Assembly (NCBI RefSeq): GCF_003851545.1
Contig: NZ_BHVX01000007.1
Span: 223,262 to 287,261 of the forward strand
Origin: Ralstonia sp. SET104
GTDB lineage: Bacteria > Pseudomonadota > Gammaproteobacteria > Burkholderiales > Burkholderiaceae
Reading direction: 5' to 3'
Length of the DNA: 64,000 nucleotides
Each line of letters opens with the position of its first letter. Positions within the stretch are counted from its first letter, which is position 1. The notes under the pieces were generated by a model. It did not search any database. It was not told the DNA's origin and was given only the letters and a program-made list of their open reading frames with translations. Below, in pieces: positions 26,616 through 36,364 of this stretch. Made by a program: the position numbers and the translations under genes.

Positions 26616-27488
26616 ATGCAGACGCAAAGCATTTCCTTGCGAGCGGGCCTGCGGGCCCGTTTTACGTATTGGCGTGACCGGACCAGTGTCTGGGCAGCGC
26701 GTCATGGCCGGTTGGCGGCGGGGCTGCACGAGTTTGTCGTGTTTGGCATCAAGCAGGCCTGGGCGTGTTTGTTTGGCGGCTTGATGGTCGCCCTGCTGAT
26801 CGGAACGCACTTCTGGTACCCGGCTGATGCGCCGATCGCCCGATACGACGCGCTAACGGTGGCTGCCGTCATCATTCAGGTTGCCCTGCTCTGGCTAAAG
26901 CTGGAGACGCTGGACGAAGCCAAGGTGATCTTGATGTTCCACCTGGCCGGCACCGGCATGGAGGTATTCAAGACGGCAGTCGGCTCGTGGATTTATCCCG
27001 AAGCGTCGGTGCTGCGCATCGGCGGCGTGCCGCTGTTCACGGGCTTCATGTACGCCTCGGTGGGGAGCTATATCGCGCGGGCGTGGCGCGAATTCGACCT
27101 GCGTTTCTCGCACCACCCGCCACTGGCGGTGACGGCACTGCTCTCGCTGGGTATCTACGTGAATTTCTTCGCGCACCACTACTGGTGGGACATGCGCTAC
27201 GCGCTGATGGCGCTGATTGCGTTGGCATTCCGGCGCTGCTGGATTCACTTCCGCATTGACCGCGTCCACCGTCGCATGCCGTTCCTGCTGGGTTTCACGC
27301 TGGTGGCGCTATTTATCTGGCTTGCGGAAAACATCGGCACGTTCACGCGCACATGGCTCTATCCGAACCAGTTGCAGGGGTGGGAGATGGTGTCGATGGC
27401 CAAGCTCGGCGCGTGGTTCCTGCTGACCATCATGAGCTACGTGATGGTGACGCTGGTCAACCCGCCGCGGCCTGTTTCTGGCGCTTAA
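26616..27488 (+). CDS. DUF817-family membrane protein
   Basis: A 290-residue integral membrane protein with roughly seven to eight hydrophobic segments. DUF817-like features are FGIKQAWACLFGGLM, LMFHLAGTGMEVFKTAVGSW and FFAHHYWWDMRY, with conserved charged and aromatic residues between segments. Function of the family is not established. It starts immediately after the DUF1653 stop and its last 32 bases overlap the end of the convergent gene at 27457. Confidence 0.8.
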   Translation: MQTQSISLRAGLRARFTYWRDRTSVWAARHGRLAAGLHEFVVFGIKQAWACLFGGLMVALLIGTHFWYPADAPIARYDALTVAAVIIQVALLWLKLETLDEAKVILMFHLAGTGMEVFKTAVGSWIYPEASVLRIGGVPLFTGFMYASVGSYIARAWREFDLRFSHHPPLAVTALLSLGIYVNFFAHHYWWDMRYALMALIALAFRRCWIHFRIDRVHRRMPFLLGFTLVALFIWLAENIGTFTRTWLYPNQLQGWEMVSMAKLGAWFLLTIMSYVMVTLVNPPRPVSGA

Positions 27489-28167
27489 ACCAGGCGTGCT
27501 CGCCGGGCGCCAGGTCGCGTAGTTCAAAGGTGATGTGCACGCGGCGCGAGGCCTGCAGGTAGACACCGCACGTGAGCGTCAGCGCAATCGCCACGACCAC
27601 GCCATCGATGAAGGTTGTGCGCGCTCCAGGAACACTGCCCGCCATCAGTATCAGCCCGATCAGCGGTGGCAATAACGCCATATGCGCGATCGTGGCGAGT
27701 CGAAATGCGCCGTCGTACGTGGTGGCCAGTACCAGCACCGTCACGGAGGAAATCAGATACAGCAGCGTGGTCACGTTGATCGCGCCGCTGCCCGGTGTTT
27801 TGGCGTTGAAGAGATCGGCGCCCGCCAATTGCAGCGCATCGACCGACAACCCTTGCCAGAACACCCACGTTGGCCCGGCGATGGCAATGAACAGCACCCA
27901 CGGCAGCCATCCGGCAATGCCGTACAGCGGATGATGTCCCGCTGCGATCGGGTCGATAGCGACCCAGCGATGCGTCAGCATGATGCGCTCCCAATCCTGC
28001 CACCCGGCCCGCGTGATCAACTGCTTCAACTGATCGCCGGTATTACGCGCCACATCTGATTCCAGCTTAGTTCTTGCCTCGGTATGCGCAAGCCAATCAC
28101 CGCTCGGTGAAAACCACAACCCGCATACCTCCCACCCGCGCGTCACACGCAAAATGCGGCAACGCAT
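27457..28167 (-). CDS. Hypothetical membrane protein
   Basis: A 236-residue protein with a soluble N-terminal third and four to five hydrophobic segments from about residue 85 (LPWVLFIAIAGPTWVFW, INVTTLLYLISSVTVLVLA, MALLPPLIGLILMAG, VVVAIALTLTCGVYL). No family is recognised. The start is uncertain: the first 50 residues look less protein-like, and a downstream start near the hydrophilic ARTKLESDVARN stretch is possible. The 206 bp beyond its start, up to the lipoprotein stop, hold no gene I can support. Confidence 0.6.
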   Translation of the reverse strand: MRCRILRVTRGWEVCGLWFSPSGDWLAHTEARTKLESDVARNTGDQLKQLITRAGWQDWERIMLTHRWVAIDPIAAGHHPLYGIAGWLPWVLFIAIAGPTWVFWQGLSVDALQLAGADLFNAKTPGSGAINVTTLLYLISSVTVLVLATTYDGAFRLATIAHMALLPPLIGLILMAGSVPGARTTFIDGVVVAIALTLTCGVYLQASRRVHITFELRDLAPGEHAWFKRQKQAAAG

Positions 28168-28373
28168 GCCGAAGAATCACGTATCACATGCGCGGACGAC
28201 CCACCTGCATGGCTCTGCATTCTTCCCGTTCGGACGCATCCACCCATGCCATTGTTGAAAAGGAATCCCGTCAGGAGGATGCCGTCCTGCTGGGTGGCGC
28301 ACCGTGGGCGGCAGGCACCGCGTGGCAATCCGGCCAGGCGCGCCAGGCGCGTCAACCGGGCCGATGGGCTGGG

Positions 28374-28892
28374 CTAGCGACGGAACAGTCGCGGGCGGTC
28401 CGGATCGTAGAGCGGGTCGGGCGTGATCTGCGTGAGTTGCAATACGCCGGCGGGGTCGAAATAAAAATGCATCAGCGACGGCCAAACGTCGTCCGACTTG
28501 AAACGGTAAGACCAGACCAGCCGGTCCATGCGCGGGAAATACGCCGTCTCGACCGGCTGGCCGAAATGCCGCAGCACGTCATCCCGGGTCCAGACGCCAA
28601 TTTTGGCCTGGGCAAATTCGAGGCTGCTCAAGACCTGCTTGAAGGCGATGAGCTTGCCGTTGGCGTCAAAGTCCGCCGCGTAGGTGAACTGGCCGTACGG
28701 TTTGGTTGGATAAAGCCAGCGCGTGCCGCCATCGAGCGGATAGGTCTCGCGCGGCGGCCCGAACTGCGCCTGCACAGCGGGCTCGCCCGCGCCTACCAGC
28801 CGCTGCCCCTTAGTGACAGGCGATTCCAATGCCGCACATCCTGCCGTTGCTGCAATCACAATCGCTACCGCCGGCCAACGCATTGCGCGCAT
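28374..28892 (-). CDS. Lipoprotein, unknown function
   Basis: A 172-residue protein with a short lipoprotein signal: MRAMRWPAVAIVIAATAGC with lipobox TAGC, Cys near residue 19. The mature part has repeated short outer-membrane-lipoprotein-like segments (GVWTRDDVLRHFGQPVET, SLMHFYFDPAGVL). It resembles SmpA/BamE-type small lipoproteins in style, but I do not assign it. ATG 28892 is used; the longer open frame upstream is out of the bioD reading. It follows bioD on the same strand by 55 bp. Confidence 0.72.
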   Translation of the reverse strand: MRAMRWPAVAIVIAATAGCAALESPVTKGQRLVGAGEPAVQAQFGPPRETYPLDGGTRWLYPTKPYGQFTYAADFDANGKLIAFKQVLSSLEFAQAKIGVWTRDDVLRHFGQPVETAYFPRMDRLVWSYRFKSDDVWPSLMHFYFDPAGVLQLTQITPDPLYDPDRPRLFRR

Positions 28893-28947
28893 GACAGTTG
28901 TCTCCGTCGAACTGAGTGAAGGGGGTAGTTTACCGCCGCGCCTCAGC

Positions 28948-29637
28948 TCAACGTCCGAGTAGCGGCGTGATATCGAGGTGCGTTGCCGCACTGCGTGCAT
29001 CTGCGTGCGGCAATCGCGGGATCGTGCCCAGATGGGGGGCGTTGATCCAACGGCGCAGGGTGGCGACGTTGTCGTCCAGCCCCGCCATGGACGCATCGAC
29101 CACGTTGCCGACCCAGCCAGCCAGATGCAGCCCGCGCGCCGCAATCGCCTCGGCGGTGAGTGCCGCGTGGCTCAGGCAGCCCAGGCGCAGGCCCACGACC
29201 AGCACCACGGGCAAGCCCAGCGCAACGGCCATCTCAGCCGTGTCAACGTCCTCCGACAGCGGCACGCGGAAGCCGCCCACACCCTCCACCACCACGGCAT
29301 CGGCCAGCGATTTTGCCTGCGCGAAGGCATCGAGAATGGGCGGCAGCGTGATCGTCACGCCTTCACGCGCAGCAGCCAGGTGCGGAGACATCGGCGCGTC
29401 GAGCAGCCATGGGCAAACCATTTCGAGCGGCAGATCAACTGACGCTGCGGCACGCAGTTGCTCGACGTCTTCGTTGGTACGCGTGAGGGCTCCAGCCAGA
29501 GTGCCTGCGGCAACCGGCTTGAGGCCCGCGGCACGGTAGCCGGCATCGGCCAGCTTGGTCAGCAGGGCTGCGCTAACCAGTGTCTTGCCGATCTCGGTGT
29601 CGGTGCCGGTGACAAAGCAGTCGAAACGCTGGCGCAT
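28948..29637 (-). CDS. bioD: Dethiobiotin synthetase
   Basis: A 229-residue P-loop enzyme that closes the ureido ring of dethiobiotin from diaminopelargonate, CO2 and ATP. The P-loop is GTDTEIGKT (about residues 10-18), and KPVAAG and [13 protein letters not shown] follow as in BioD. ATG 29637 is used, one base after the bioF stop. It is the last bio gene here; bioB is not found downstream, where a lipoprotein gene lies instead. Confidence 0.92.
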   Translation of the reverse strand: MRQRFDCFVTGTDTEIGKTLVSAALLTKLADAGYRAAGLKPVAAGTLAGALTRTNEDVEQLRAAASVDLPLEMVCPWLLDAPMSPHLAAAREGVTITLPPILDAFAQAKSLADAVVVEGVGGFRVPLSEDVDTAEMAVALGLPVVLVVGLRLGCLSHAALTAEAIAARGLHLAGWVGNVVDASMAGLDDNVATLRRWINAPHLGTIPRLPHADARSAATHLDITPLLGR

Positions 29638-29638
29638 G

Positions 29639-30886
29639 TCAGGCAGCCTTGGCGGGTTGGAGCGATTGGCCGGCCGCTTCCAGCGCCTGCGCCAGGCGCT
29701 CGATGTCTGCGTCGGTATGGGCGGCAGACAGCGTGATGCGCAGCCGCGCCGTGCCTGCCGGCACCGTTGGCGGACGGATAGCGGCAATGCGGATACCTTC
29801 GCGTTCCAGCGCGGTGGCCAGCGCCATGGCGGGCGCGTTCTCGCCAATCACGATCGGCTGGATGGCCGTGGGCGACGGCATCCATTGCCAGCCGAAACGC
29901 GCTGCCAGCCGCTGCGCGTGCGCGCTCCACACAGCGATATGGCGGTCAAGGCGCGCGCGACGTTCAGCACCCTCCTCGCCCGCAATCAGGTCGAGTGCCG
30001 CCTCCACTGCACACGCAATGCCCGGCGGCGTGGCGGTCGTGAAGATATATGTGCGCGCCCGCTGAACCAGCCAGTCGATCACTAAACGATGCGCCACGAT
30101 GGCCGCGCCCGACCCACCGGCCGCCTTGCCGAACGTGCCGACATAAATGAGGCGTTTCGAGCGCAGCCCGAAGTGCGACAGCACGCCCGAACCTTGCTCG
30201 CCCAGCACACCCAGGCCGTGCGCATCATCGACGATCAGCCACGCGTCGTAACGTTCAGCCAGCGCAAGCAGCTCGGGCAGCGGCGCGATGTCGCCGTCCA
30301 TGCTGAACACGCCATCGGTCACGATCAATTTGTTGCGGCTGGTGCTGGCCGCCAGAAGTGCTTCCAGCGCAGCCAAATCGACATGTGGATACACCTTGAC
30401 GGGCGCCCGCGACAACCGCGCGCCATCAATGAGCGAGGCGTGGTTCAGCGCATCGGAAAAGATCGTGCAGTCCTCCGCTGGGCGGATGCCGCCGGCCTGT
30501 GCCATGGCAGTCACCACGGCCAGATTGGCCATGTAACCGGTGCAGAAGAACAGCGCCTCCGCATCGGGAATGTGCGCGGCTTGCTGCGCTGCCATGCGTG
30601 CTTCCAGCCGTGCATGTGCAATCGAATGGCCGCTGACCAAGTGCGACGCGCCACTGCCGAAACCATATTGCTGCGTGCCGCGCGTCACCGCTTCGGCCAA
30701 TGCTGGATGCGCGGCCAAGCCAAGATAGTCATTGCCGCAGAAGCCGAGAATGTCGCGCGGCTCACCACCCGGCACGCTGATGCGCTGGCTGCGGTCGGTC
30801 GGGCTGTAAGCAGTGCGTCGCGCGCGGCGCAGGTGCGCGGCGTCAATGGCGGCCAGACCCGCCTGCAGGTCGTCAAGCAATCGCAT
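29639..30886 (-). CDS. bioF: 8-amino-7-oxononanoate synthase
   Basis: A 415-residue PLP enzyme that condenses pimeloyl thioester with alanine. Motifs are [45 protein letters not shown] and the PLP lysine in [14 protein letters not shown] 30886 overlaps the end of bioA by 14 bases, and its stop is one base before the bioD start, so bioA-F-D are translated as a unit. The C-terminus is somewhat long for BioF (E. coli 384). Confidence 0.92.
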   Translation of the reverse strand: MRLLDDLQAGLAAIDAAHLRRARRTAYSPTDRSQRISVPGGEPRDILGFCGNDYLGLAAHPALAEAVTRGTQQYGFGSGASHLVSGHSIAHARLEARMAAQQAAHIPDAEALFFCTGYMANLAVVTAMAQAGGIRPAEDCTIFSDALNHASLIDGARLSRAPVKVYPHVDLAALEALLAASTSRNKLIVTDGVFSMDGDIAPLPELLALAERYDAWLIVDDAHGLGVLGEQGSGVLSHFGLRSKRLIYVGTFGKAAGGSGAAIVAHRLVIDWLVQRARTYIFTTATPPGIACAVEAALDLIAGEEGAERRARLDRHIAVWSAHAQRLAARFGWQWMPSPTAIQPIVIGENAPAMALATALEREGIRIAAIRPPTVPAGTARLRITLSAAHTDADIERLAQALEAAGQSLQPAKAA

Positions 30887-32291
30887 AGGTGTGTTCTTCC
30901 GTTTCGCCCATGGGCTGAGCGAGTGTGTCTTCAAGCGTCTGCAGCGTGCGTTCGACCAGCGTGTCGGTCTCTTCGTCGCTCAGCACATAAGGCGGCAGCA
31001 GATAGACGGTGTTGCCAATCGGGCGCAGCAGCAGCCCGTGCGTGCGCGCCGTCAGCGCAAAGCGTTCGGCAAAACGCGCACCGGCCACTTCGGGGTGCAC
31101 GTCAAACGCGGTGATCATCCCCGTCTGCCGCAGATGGGCGAAGCGCGCGTCGTGCGACAGCGGCGCCAGCCCCTGCGCGATGCGCGCGGCCGTCACGCGG
31201 TTGCGGGCGAAGACGTCTTCTTCCGCAAACAGATCCAGCGTGGCCAGCGCCGCGCGGCACGCCAATGGGTTGCCCGTGTATGAATGTGAATGCAAAAAGC
31301 TGCGCACCGGCGCATCGTCGTTGAAGGCGTTATAGATCGCATCGCGCGACAGCACGATCGACAGCGGCAGATACCCTCCGCTGATGCCTTTCGACAGGCA
31401 CAACAAGTCCGGCCACACGCCAGCCTGCTCGCAAGCGAAAAAAGTACCGGTGCGCCCGCAGCCGACGGCAATCTCATCGGCAATCCAATGCACGCCAAAT
31501 TCATCGCACAGCGCGCGCACGCCGCGCAGGTAGCTGACGTCGTGCATGGCCATGCCGGCTGCGCATTGCACCAGCGGCTCGATGATGACGGCGGCGATGG
31601 TGCCCGCGTTGGCGCTCAGGCAATCGCGCAGCGCTGCCAGGGCGCGGTCGGCCACATCGGCAGCGGTTTCGCCCGGCCCTGCCAGACGCGCGTCGGGAGA
31701 TGGCACACGGTGCGATTGCAGGATCAGTGGGTCATACGCATCGCGAAAGATCGCCACATCGGTCACGCCCAGCGCACCGAGCGTTTCACCGTGGTAGCCG
31801 TGTTCCAGGCAGATGAAGCGGCTGGGTGTGTCCCGCCCTGCGCCCTGCCCAGCATTCCGATGCGCGTGGAAGCTCATCTTGAGCGCGATTTCCACGGCGG
31901 AAGCGCCGTCCGAGCCGAAAAAGCTGTGGCCCAGCACGCCGCCAGTCAGGTCAATCAGGCGTTCGGCCAGCTCCACCGCCGGGCGATGCGTGGCGCCGGC
32001 CAGCATGACGTGCTCCAGCGAATCGAGCTGCGTCTTGAGCGCGGCATTGATATGCGGATTGGCGTGGCCGAACAGGTTCACCCACCACGAGCTGGTGCCG
32101 TCCAGATAGCGCTTGCCATCAAAGTCGATCAGCCATGGCCCCTGGCCGCGTGCAATCGGGAGCGGCGGCATGGCATCGAGTCGCGCGTTCTGCGTACACG
32201 GATGCCAAACGGCCGCACGACTGCGCGCCTGCCACGCCGCGTTGGCACTGGGCGCGCCGTCTGCCGGCACGGGGATTGGGGGATACGCCAT
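30873..32291 (-). CDS. bioA: Adenosylmethionine-8-amino-7-oxononanoate aminotransferase
   Basis: A 472-residue class III aminotransferase that makes 7,8-diaminopelargonate with SAM as amino donor. BioA features are VWHPCTQ, the substrate-site [41 protein letters not shown] and [15 protein letters not shown] with the PLP lysine. It is first in bioA-F-D. The 400 bp upstream (32292-32692) hold its promoter, a 7-bp inverted repeat GAAGAAG-CGCA-CTTCTTC (32409-32426) and the promoter of the microprotein gene. I saw no BirA-type operator. Confidence 0.92.
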   Translation of the reverse strand: MAYPPIPVPADGAPSANAAWQARSRAAVWHPCTQNARLDAMPPLPIARGQGPWLIDFDGKRYLDGTSSWWVNLFGHANPHINAALKTQLDSLEHVMLAGATHRPAVELAERLIDLTGGVLGHSFFGSDGASAVEIALKMSFHAHRNAGQGAGRDTPSRFICLEHGYHGETLGALGVTDVAIFRDAYDPLILQSHRVPSPDARLAGPGETAADVADRALAALRDCLSANAGTIAAVIIEPLVQCAAGMAMHDVSYLRGVRALCDEFGVHWIADEIAVGCGRTGTFFACEQAGVWPDLLCLSKGISGGYLPLSIVLSRDAIYNAFNDDAPVRSFLHSHSYTGNPLACRAALATLDLFAEEDVFARNRVTAARIAQGLAPLSHDARFAHLRQTGMITAFDVHPEVAGARFAERFALTARTHGLLLRPIGNTVYLLPPYVLSDEETDTLVERTLQTLEDTLAQPMGETEEHTYAIA

Positions 32292-32626
32292 ACGAGGCCT
32301 CCTCGAAACAAAACCGGGGGATTCGGCGGCGTATGGTAGGGGGCATGTTGATCAAAGAACAAGCCCGCATGTTGAATGAAATTGGCGCCACATAAAAAGC
32401 CAAAGCAAGAAGAAGCGCACTTCTTCGGCGGACGCCCAATCTCCTGCGCGGAACTTGCTGCTAAAAAATCTTTTATGCAACCCGAAAAAGATATTAACGA
32501 ATCACATTGAATCGCCGCTTGCTGCAGATGGCGGCGCAATCCACTGCGCCACCCAGCAATGGCCGGCTTGACGGATTATTTACTTCTGGTGATGTTCAGA
32601 ATGGACTGAAAGGTTGTGCTGCATCA

Positions 32627-32668
32627 TTGCCCTGCCCTAGGGATAACCCTATACTCGGGAAAACCCTA
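32627..32668 (+). promoter_or_regulatory. Promoter with paired GGG-N4-CCC-TA units
   Basis: TTGCCC (32627-32632), 17 bp and TATACT (32650-32655) make a good sigma-70 promoter. Two 12-base units flank the -10: GGGATAACCCTA (32640-32651) and GGGAAAACCCTA (32657-32668), 17 bp apart. The same paired unit occurs before the microprotein gene at 49345. The position suggests a regulator that covers the -10 and start site. Confidence 0.6.
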
Positions 32669-32692
32669 GATAACGCACTGAGAGAAAACATC

Positions 32693-32860
32693 ATGATCCA
32701 GCAAGCCTATTACACCTCGAAGTTCGCCGGCCAAGCTCAAGTCCAGGCCGCTCGCCGTCCGTCGCTGCTGCGTGCAGTCATCAACTACTTCCGTAAGGGT
32801 TGGGATGACAACCTGGCGTACGCTGAAGTGGTTGGCAAGTCGGGTTCGTACCTCGGCTAA
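32693..32860 (+). CDS. 55-residue microprotein, unknown function
   Basis: A small basic protein (MIQQAYYTSKF start, RRPSLLRAVINYFRKGW in the middle, KSGSYLG end). Support for a real gene is indirect but consistent: a strong promoter 38 bp before the ATG, a GAGAG ribosome site, coding-like composition and a terminator 54 bp after the stop. The centre could form an amphipathic helix. Its promoter carries the same paired repeat as the 58-residue gene at 49345, though the proteins are not alike. Confidence 0.7.
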   Translation: MIQQAYYTSKFAGQAQVQAARRPSLLRAVINYFRKGWDDNLAYAEVVGKSGSYLG

Positions 32861-32913
32861 ACACCGCGGCTGAGTCTTCAGCCATGCCGTAAAGGCACGT
32901 AGCGAAAAGAAAG

Positions 32914-32936
32914 CGGCGCATTGGCGCCGTCTTGTT
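32914..32936 (+). terminator. Terminator of the 55-residue microprotein gene
   Basis: CGGCGC-ATTG-GCGCCG forms a 6-bp GC stem followed by TCTTGTTTT. It sits between the microprotein stop and the convergent benE stop (32947), and ends the short plus-strand transcript. Confidence 0.7.
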
Positions 32937-32946
32937 TTGGGGCGGA

Positions 32947-34152
32947 TTATCGGCTCGCCGGCTTGAATATCAAGGCCGCCACTGAGCCAATCACGATGCC
33001 CCAGAACGCCGAGCCCAGCCCGAACAACGTCAACCCCGACGCCGTGGCCAGGAAGGTGATGATCGAAGCCTCCCGGTGCTCACCGTCCTCAATCGCCCCC
33101 GCCACGTTTGATGCAATGGCGCCAATCAGTGCCAGCCCCGCCAGGATCGCAACAAACGGTTTGGGCAACGCGGCAAACAGCATCACGATGGCGCCCGCAA
33201 ACGTGCCGCCAATCAGATAGAACACCCCGTTGGCAATGCCGGCCACGTAGCGTTTGGCCGGATCGTCGTGTGCATCCTTGCCGGTGCATAGTGCTGCGGT
33301 AATCGCCGCGATGACGATGGTGATGCCGCCGAAGAACGCCACGCCAATCGATGCGACGCTGGTGGCCGTCATGATCGGGCGGGCTGGTGTGTCATAGCCG
33401 GAGCCGCGCAACACCGCCATGCCCGGCAGGAACTGCCCTGCGAGGCTAACGACGACAAGCGGAATGGCCAGGCTCAACGTTGAACTCACAGTCCAGTGCG
33501 GCGCAATGAAGATCGGGCGGGCCAGTTCGAACGACATCCCGTCGAAATGCGTCTGGCCCAGCGCCATCGCCAGCGCAATCCCCGCCAGCAACACCACCAC
33601 GATGCAGTAGCGCGGCCACCAGCGCCGGCCCAGCAGGTAGGCGGCAATCATGGAAAACGCCAGCAACGGCATGGCCGACGCGGCAGCAAAGGCATGCGCG
33701 CCGAACTGGAACAGAATGCCCGCCATCATGCCGAAGGCAATGCCCCTGGGAATCAGCCGCATCAGCCGGTCAAACGTGCCTGACACGCCGATCAGCAGGA
33801 GGATGATCGCCGCCGTGATATACGCCCCCACCGCTTCGCCCAGTGACAGTGCCGGAAACAACGACACCAGCAGTGCCGTGCCCGGCGCCGACCACGCCGT
33901 CACCACGGGCGCCTTCCATCGCCAGCTCGTGTAGATGCCGGACACGGCCGCACCGATGGAGATCGCCCAGACCCACGATGCCACCATCGCATCGGATACG
34001 TGCGCGGCCTGCGCTGCCTGAAAGAAGATGACGAGCGGCCCAGCATACGAAATCAGGACCGCCAGAAATCCGGCTGCGACAGCAGAGACAGACCCGTCCG
34101 CAAGAATGCCGCGCGGGGCCGCTTGCGTGCTCGATGGCTGCATGGCGGGCAC
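32947..34152 (-). CDS. benE: BenE-family benzoate/H+ symporter
   Basis: A 401-residue, 12-segment inner-membrane protein of the BenE family. The typical stretches are SYAGPLVIFFQAA, WSAPGTALLVS, GIAFGMMAGILFQFG and SLAGQFLPGMAVLR. It imports benzoate with protons. It is the last gene of the cat-ben block, 6-15 bp after benK depending on start: GTG 34152 or ATG 34143, neither with a clear ribosome site. It is the second benzoate importer in the operon. Confidence 0.9.
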   Translation of the reverse strand: MPAMQPSSTQAAPRGILADGSVSAVAAGFLAVLISYAGPLVIFFQAAQAAHVSDAMVASWVWAISIGAAVSGIYTSWRWKAPVVTAWSAPGTALLVSLFPALSLGEAVGAYITAAIILLLIGVSGTFDRLMRLIPRGIAFGMMAGILFQFGAHAFAAASAMPLLAFSMIAAYLLGRRWWPRYCIVVVLLAGIALAMALGQTHFDGMSFELARPIFIAPHWTVSSTLSLAIPLVVVSLAGQFLPGMAVLRGSGYDTPARPIMTATSVASIGVAFFGGITIVIAAITAALCTGKDAHDDPAKRYVAGIANGVFYLIGGTFAGAIVMLFAALPKPFVAILAGLALIGAIASNVAGAIEDGEHREASIITFLATASGLTLFGLGSAFWGIVIGSVAALIFKPASR

Positions 34153-34158
34153 CCGGCG

Positions 34159-35478
34159 CTAGCGCGCGATGGCCGAAGCCGACCGTTGGTGATTGATGAA
34201 CGCCACGGCAATCGTGGCAATCACTGCTGGCACGGCCATGGCAAAGAAGTTGTGGTGCAGCGGCAGCGCCATTCCCACCAGCATGCCGATAGCGATGGGC
34301 GCAAGAATGGCCCCGCTGCGCCCGACGCCCGACGCCCAGCCGATGCCTGTAGAGCGAATGCTCATCGGATAGAACTGCCCGGCATAGGCGTACGTCACGA
34401 TCTGCGTGCCGATGGTGCAGCCGCCAGCCACGGCCACCAGCAGGTACAGCGCCTCGGTCGAAGTTTTGATGCCCAGCAACGCAATCGACACCGCCGCCAG
34501 CGCATACATGGCCATCAGCACGTACTTGATGTTGAAGCGATCCGCCAGCCAGCCGCCGCCAATCGCGCCGAGCATGGCGCCGAAGTTCAGCACCAGCACA
34601 AACGTCAACGCCGAGCCGAGGCTATAGCCCGCTGATGCCATCAGCTTGGTCAACCACGAGCTGAGCGCATAGACCATGAACAGACACATAAAGAAGGCGA
34701 GCCAGAACATGGTCGTGCTGAAGCCGCGTCCGTCCTGGAACAGCTTGCCCAGTGAGGCTTCGTTACCGCGGTCGGCCTCGGGCAGGACGAAGGTGTCGCC
34801 CGGCTGTGGCGCGCTGTCAGGACTCAACTTGCGCACGATGTCCTTCACGGCATCGAGCTTGCCGGCGCGCAGCAGGAACGGCATCGATTCCGGCAGCCAG
34901 CGCAGAATGGCCGGCACCAGCAGCACCGGCAGCGCCGCCGCAAGAAACACCGATTGCCACCCATAGCGCTCGAGCAGGCCCTTGCCGAGCAGCGCCGCCA
35001 GCATGCCGCCCACCGAATAGCCGCTGAACATGAGCGTGACCAGCGTGCTGCGCACCCGGCGCGGCGAGTACTCGGTCATCTGCGCCACTACGTTCGGCAT
35101 CACGCCGCCGATACCCAGACCGGCCAGAAAGCGCATCACGCTGAAAGTGACGGGGTCTGTCGCAAAACCCGCTGCCGCCGTAAAGACGCTGAACAATGCG
35201 ATGCACACGGCAATCGCCCAGCGTCGACCGATGCGGTCGGCAATCGTGCCGAGAAAGATCGCGCCGAACATCATCCCGAACAGCGCCGCGCTGACCATGA
35301 AGCCAGCGCTGGTGGGCGTGACGCCCATGTCCTTCATGATGGACGGCAGCGCAATGCCCGCAATGGCAAGGTCGTAGCCGTCAAAGATGATGATGAGCGC
35401 GCACCAGAACAGCGTGATGGCGTGGAAGCGGCCGAACCGGGCGTGGTCGGCCACTGCGTGCAGATCAATCTGACGCAT
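34159..35478 (-). CDS. benK: BenK-type MFS aromatic acid:H+ symporter
   Basis: A 439-residue, 12-segment transporter of the AAHS group: IDLHAVADHARFGRFHAIT start, FDGYDLAIAGIALPS in segment 1 and GTIADRIGRRWA in the first loop, matching BenK/PcaK. ATG 35478 follows AGGAGACC. It sits 103 bp after benD and ahead of benE. That longer gap could hold an internal promoter but I see no clear one. Confidence 0.9.
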   Translation of the reverse strand: MRQIDLHAVADHARFGRFHAITLFWCALIIIFDGYDLAIAGIALPSIMKDMGVTPTSAGFMVSAALFGMMFGAIFLGTIADRIGRRWAIAVCIALFSVFTAAAGFATDPVTFSVMRFLAGLGIGGVMPNVVAQMTEYSPRRVRSTLVTLMFSGYSVGGMLAALLGKGLLERYGWQSVFLAAALPVLLVPAILRWLPESMPFLLRAGKLDAVKDIVRKLSPDSAPQPGDTFVLPEADRGNEASLGKLFQDGRGFSTTMFWLAFFMCLFMVYALSSWLTKLMASAGYSLGSALTFVLVLNFGAMLGAIGGGWLADRFNIKYVLMAMYALAAVSIALLGIKTSTEALYLLVAVAGGCTIGTQIVTYAYAGQFYPMSIRSTGIGWASGVGRSGAILAPIAIGMLVGMALPLHHNFFAMAVPAVIATIAVAFINHQRSASAIAR

Positions 35479-35581
35479 GGGTGGTCTCCTTTGGTGTTTT
35501 TCTTTTGAAGGCGTGATCGCCTTTCTCGTGCTGGGTTGGTTTCTTCAACGGATGGCGCGCTCTGCCGGCACGCTGCGGACT

Positions 35582-36364
35582 TCAACCCAAGTCTCCGCCC
35601 CCGACAGGAAGTACCGTCCCCGTGATGTACGAGGCTTCGTCCGAAGCCAGGAAGAGGATCGCCCGTACCTGCTCGTCGATCGTGCCGTAGCGGTGCATCA
35701 GGCTGCTGGCAATGGTCTGGTCGACGATGCCCTGGTACCAAGTCGTTTCCTGCTCCGACATGGGCGCCGCGTTGCGCGGGATCTTGCGCGGCGGTGCCTC
35801 CGTGCCGCCCGTGGCGACGGCGTTGACGCGGATGTTGTCTTCTGCATGCTCCAACGCCAGGCTGGCCGTGAGCGCGTTGACGCCGCCCTTGGCCGCCGAA
35901 TACGGAATCCGGTAGATGCCGCGCGTGGCGATGGACGACACATTCACAATCACGCCCTGATGGCGCTCGACCATGTGCGGCAGCACCGCGCGGCAGCACC
36001 ACAGCGTCGGGAACAGCGAACGGCGGATCTCCGCCTCGATCTGCGCCTCTTCATAGTGCTGATAAGGCTTGGCCCAGATCGTGCCGCCGACGTTGTTGAT
36101 GAGCACGTCCACGCGGCCGAAGGTGTCGAGCGCAGTCTGCACGGCATGCTGGGCGCCTGCGTAGGTTTCCAGATCCGCCGTGACGGTGTGGGCCTGGCCA
36201 CCGGCTGCAGCAATCTCGGCCTGAACTTCGTAGACCAGCTCCGCGCGGTCCACCAGCAATATCTGGGCGCCTTCTTCCGCTGCGGCCATCGCAACACCGC
36301 GCCCGATGCCCTGCGCCGCGCCGGTCACGACGACGGCCTTGCCTGAGAAACGTTGCATGCTCAT
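35582..36364 (-). CDS. benD: cis-1,6-dihydroxycyclohexa-2,4-diene-1-carboxylate dehydrogenase
   Basis: A 260-residue short-chain dehydrogenase that oxidises the benzoate cis-diol to catechol with loss of CO2, using NAD. The nucleotide site is TGAAQGIGRG (15-24), the NNVGG motif follows, and the catalytic Ser and YSAAK are present. Its start overlaps benC by four bases. Product catechol is passed to CatA, encoded in the same block. Confidence 0.92.
   Translation of the reverse strand: MSMQRFSGKAVVVTGAAQGIGRGVAMAAAEEGAQILLVDRAELVYEVQAEIAAAGGQAHTVTADLETYAGAQHAVQTALDTFGRVDVLINNVGGTIWAKPYQHYEEAQIEAEIRRSLFPTLWCCRAVLPHMVERHQGVIVNVSSIATRGIYRIPYSAAKGGVNALTASLALEHAEDNIRVNAVATGGTEAPPRKIPRNAAPMSEQETTWYQGIVDQTIASSLMHRYGTIDEQVRAILFLASDEASYITGTVLPVGGGDLG

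Noticed and set aside
32344..32395. Short open frame MLIKEQARMLNEIGAT with AGGGGG before it
   Set aside because: Only 16 residues, close to the bioA start on the other strand, and with no independent support; a leader peptide cannot be excluded.
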